Part shown: positions 62,280 through 64,000 of the stretch, piece by piece
Layout of the letters: every line of letters starts with the position of its first letter
How positions within the stretch are numbered: position 1 is the stretch's first letter
Assembly (NCBI RefSeq): GCF_019145495.1
Contig: NZ_JAHSTU010000003.1
Location: 558,001 to 622,000, forward strand
Direction of reading: 5' to 3'
DNA from: Pseudomonas azerbaijanoccidentalis
GTDB lineage: Bacteria > Pseudomonadota > Gammaproteobacteria > Pseudomonadales > Pseudomonadaceae
Length of the DNA stretch: 64,000 nt
Position numbers and translations under genes: made by a program
The notes under the pieces: model-generated
What the model was told of the DNA's origin: nothing
Seen by the model: the letters and a program-made list of their open reading frames with translations, nothing else
The model's database searches: none

Positions 62280-63563
62280 ATGACTGACACCCGCAACGGC
62301 GAGGACAACGGCAAGCTGCTCTATTGCTCCTTCTGTGGCAAAAGCCAGCATGAAGTGCGCAAATTGATTGCCGGCCCCTCGGTCTTTATCTGCGACGAGT
62401 GCGTTGACCTGTGCAATGACATCATCCGCGAGGAGGTGCAGGAAGCACAGGCAGAGAGCAGCGCGCATAAATTGCCTTCGCCTAAAGAAATCAGCGGCAT
62501 CCTTGATCAGTATGTAATCGGTCAGGAACGTGCGAAAAAGGTTCTGGCCGTAGCGGTGTACAACCACTACAAGCGCCTGAACCAGCGTGACAAAAAGAAT
62601 GACGACGTCGAACTCGGCAAGAGCAACATCTTGCTGATCGGCCCGACAGGCTCGGGTAAAACCCTGCTTGCCGAAACACTGGCCCGCTTGCTGAACGTTC
62701 CGTTCACCATCGCCGACGCAACCACCCTCACCGAGGCGGGTTACGTGGGTGAAGATGTCGAGAACATCATTCAGAAGCTGTTGCAGAAGTGCGATTACGA
62801 CGTGGAAAAGGCCCAGATGGGCATCGTCTACATCGATGAAATCGACAAGATTTCGCGCAAGTCTGACAACCCGTCCATCACCCGGGATGTTTCCGGTGAA
62901 GGCGTGCAGCAGGCCCTGCTCAAGTTGATCGAAGGCACGGTCGCTTCCGTTCCGCCACAAGGTGGTCGCAAGCATCCGCAGCAGGAATTCCTGCAGGTCG
63001 ACACCCGTAACATCCTGTTCATCTGCGGTGGTGCGTTCTCTGGTCTGGAAAAGGTTATTCAAAACCGTTCCACCAAGGGCGGCATCGGTTTCAACGCGGA
63101 AGTGCGCAGCAAGGAAGAAGGCAAGAAAGTCGGTGAATCCCTGCGTGAAGTCGAGCCTGACGATCTGGTCAAGTTCGGTCTGATCCCGGAATTCGTTGGC
63201 CGTCTGCCGGTCCTGGCTACGCTGGACGAGCTTGATGAGGCTGCTCTGATGCAGATCCTTACCGAGCCGAAAAATGCCCTGACCAAGCAATACGCCAAGC
63301 TGTTCGAGATGGAAGGTGTAGACCTGGAGTTCCGTACCGACGCGCTCAAGTCGGTTGCCAAGCGCGCGCTGGAACGCAAGACCGGCGCTCGTGGGTTGCG
63401 CTCGATTCTCGAAGGTGTGTTGCTCGACACTATGTATGAAATCCCCTCGCAGTCTGAGGTGAGTAAAGTAGTGATCGATGAAAGCGTTATAGAAGGCAAG
63501 TCCAAGCCACTGTATATCTACGAAAACAGTGAGCCTGCTGCCAAGGCCGCGCCAGACGCTTAA
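62280..63563 (+). CDS. clpX: Clp protease ATPase subunit ClpX
   Basis: A 427-residue AAA+ unfoldase. It has an N-terminal zinc finger (CSFCGKSQ ... CDECVDLC), Walker [10 protein letters not shown], Walker [11 protein letters not shown], the GYVGEDVEN pore loop and the IGF loop as GGIGFNAEV. It delivers unfolded proteins to ClpP. The ATG at 62280 fits the start [16 protein letters not shown]. Confidence 0.97.
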   Translation: MTDTRNGEDNGKLLYCSFCGKSQHEVRKLIAGPSVFICDECVDLCNDIIREEVQEAQAESSAHKLPSPKEISGILDQYVIGQERAKKVLAVAVYNHYKRLNQRDKKNDDVELGKSNILLIGPTGSGKTLLAETLARLLNVPFTIADATTLTEAGYVGEDVENIIQKLLQKCDYDVEKAQMGIVYIDEIDKISRKSDNPSITRDVSGEGVQQALLKLIEGTVASVPPQGGRKHPQQEFLQVDTRNILFICGGAFSGLEKVIQNRSTKGGIGFNAEVRSKEEGKKVGESLREVEPDDLVKFGLIPEFVGRLPVLATLDELDEAALMQILTEPKNALTKQYAKLFEMEGVDLEFRTDALKSVAKRALERKTGARGLRSILEGVLLDTMYEIPSQSEVSKVVIDESVIEGKSKPLYIYENSEPAAKAAPDA

Positions 63564-63585
63564 GCGTCACGCAGTCGGTAGAAAG

Positions 63586-63617
63586 AAGGGGCCTTCGGGC
63601 CCCTTTGCTTTTTCCAG
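63586..63617 (+). terminator. terminator after clpX
   Basis: GGGGCC/GGCCCC stem closed by a TTCG tetraloop, followed by CTTTGCTTTTT. It separates clpX from lon, which has its own start region. Confidence 0.85.
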
Positions 63618-63724
63618 GTTTTTACACAGTCTTTGTGCTTGTTTTTTTTGAAGGCTGCCCCCATCTTGGTTTCAAGCTTACTTCCATCTGTTTCCGGCCA
63701 TATGGCCGCCGTAGAGGCGAAATC

Positions 63725-64000
63725 ATGAAGACAACCATCGAATTGCCTCTCCTGCCATTGCGTGATGTCGTTGTGTATCCGCACATGGTTATCCCGCTGT
63801 TCGTGGGGCGCGAGAAATCCATCGAGGCTCTCGAGGCAGCGATGACGGGCGACAAGCAGATCCTTCTGCTGGCTCAGAGAAACCCTGCTGACGACGATCC
63901 CGGTGAAGACGCGCTTTATCGCGTGGGTACGATTGCTACCGTCCTGCAGCTGCTCAAGCTGCCTGATGGCACGGTCAAGGTTCTGGTCGAAGGCGAGCAG
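63725..64000 (+). CDS. lon: ATP-dependent protease Lon, N-terminal part
   Basis: The first 92 codons of Lon are present ([20 protein letters not shown], then [19 protein letters not shown]), all within the substrate-binding N-domain. The frame is open to the window edge. The ATP-binding and Ser-Lys protease domains lie outside. Its place after clpX is conserved in Pseudomonas and E. coli. Confidence 0.95.
   Translation, partial: MKTTIELPLLPLRDVVVYPHMVIPLFVGREKSIEALEAAMTGDKQILLLAQRNPADDDPGEDALYRVGTIATVLQLLKLPDGTVKVLVEGEQ

Overview
The window is chromosomal DNA of a Pseudomonas, most likely of the P. fluorescens group. The housekeeping flanks (trhP, yceH, sstT, nhaR, pbpG, folD, a tRNA Arg-His-Leu-His block, tig-clpP-clpX-lon) have the usual Pseudomonas gene content. 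The intergenic spaces carry two families of short inverted repeats typical of that group. No phage, insertion sequence, CRISPR array or rRNA was seen.

Layout. 1-4440: core genes (U32 peptidase-family tRNA hydroxylation protein, PerM-like transporter, small proteins, shikimate-dehydrogenase-like gene, yceH). 4490-49350: a roughly 45 kb steroid catabolic cluster. 49400-59000: ordinary genes (DUF1993, SstT, MFS, NhaR, lipoproteins, TerC, PbpG, FolD). 59240-59770: four tRNAs. 60128-64000: tig, clpP, clpX and the start of lon.

The cluster encodes nearly the whole aerobic 9,10-seco pathway for C19 (androstane) steroids. 3beta/17beta-hydroxysteroid dehydrogenase and ketosteroid isomerase make the 3-keto-4-ene. 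Two KstD-family flavoproteins (a likely delta1- and a likely delta4(5alpha)-dehydrogenase) and the Rieske 9alpha-hydroxylase KshA/KshB open ring B. HsaA/HsaB and HsaC aromatise-hydroxylate and cleave ring A, and TesD-TesE-TesF-TesG take the ring-A fragment to central metabolites. FadD3 activates the C/D-ring acid (HIP), and Ipd-type enzymes (IpdA, IpdB, IpdC, EchA20, IpdE1/E2, FadA6 and SDRs) open and beta-oxidise rings C and D. An outer-membrane DUF1302/DUF1329 pair is a likely uptake or envelope component, and a TesR/TeiR-like LuxR-family protein is the likely regulator. I saw no steroid side-chain aldolase, cholesterol oxidase or Mce importer, so the cluster looks specialised for side-chain-free steroids.

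The main discovery is regulatory. A 20-bp dyad, consensus CCTAGTCCNNTYGGACGATG, occurs at 13 intergenic places, all inside the cluster, and sits in front of almost every operon. In most cases a -10-like hexamer (A at position 2, T at position 6) begins 20 bp from the gene-proximal end, which puts the dyad centre near -42.5, the class-II activator position of lux-box-type sites. The dyads bring several genes of no known steroid function into the presumptive regulon: a 55-residue exported peptide, a Nudix hydrolase, a luciferase-like monooxygenase, an exported SurE, and a RibBA-like protein that has lost key catalytic residues in both domains.
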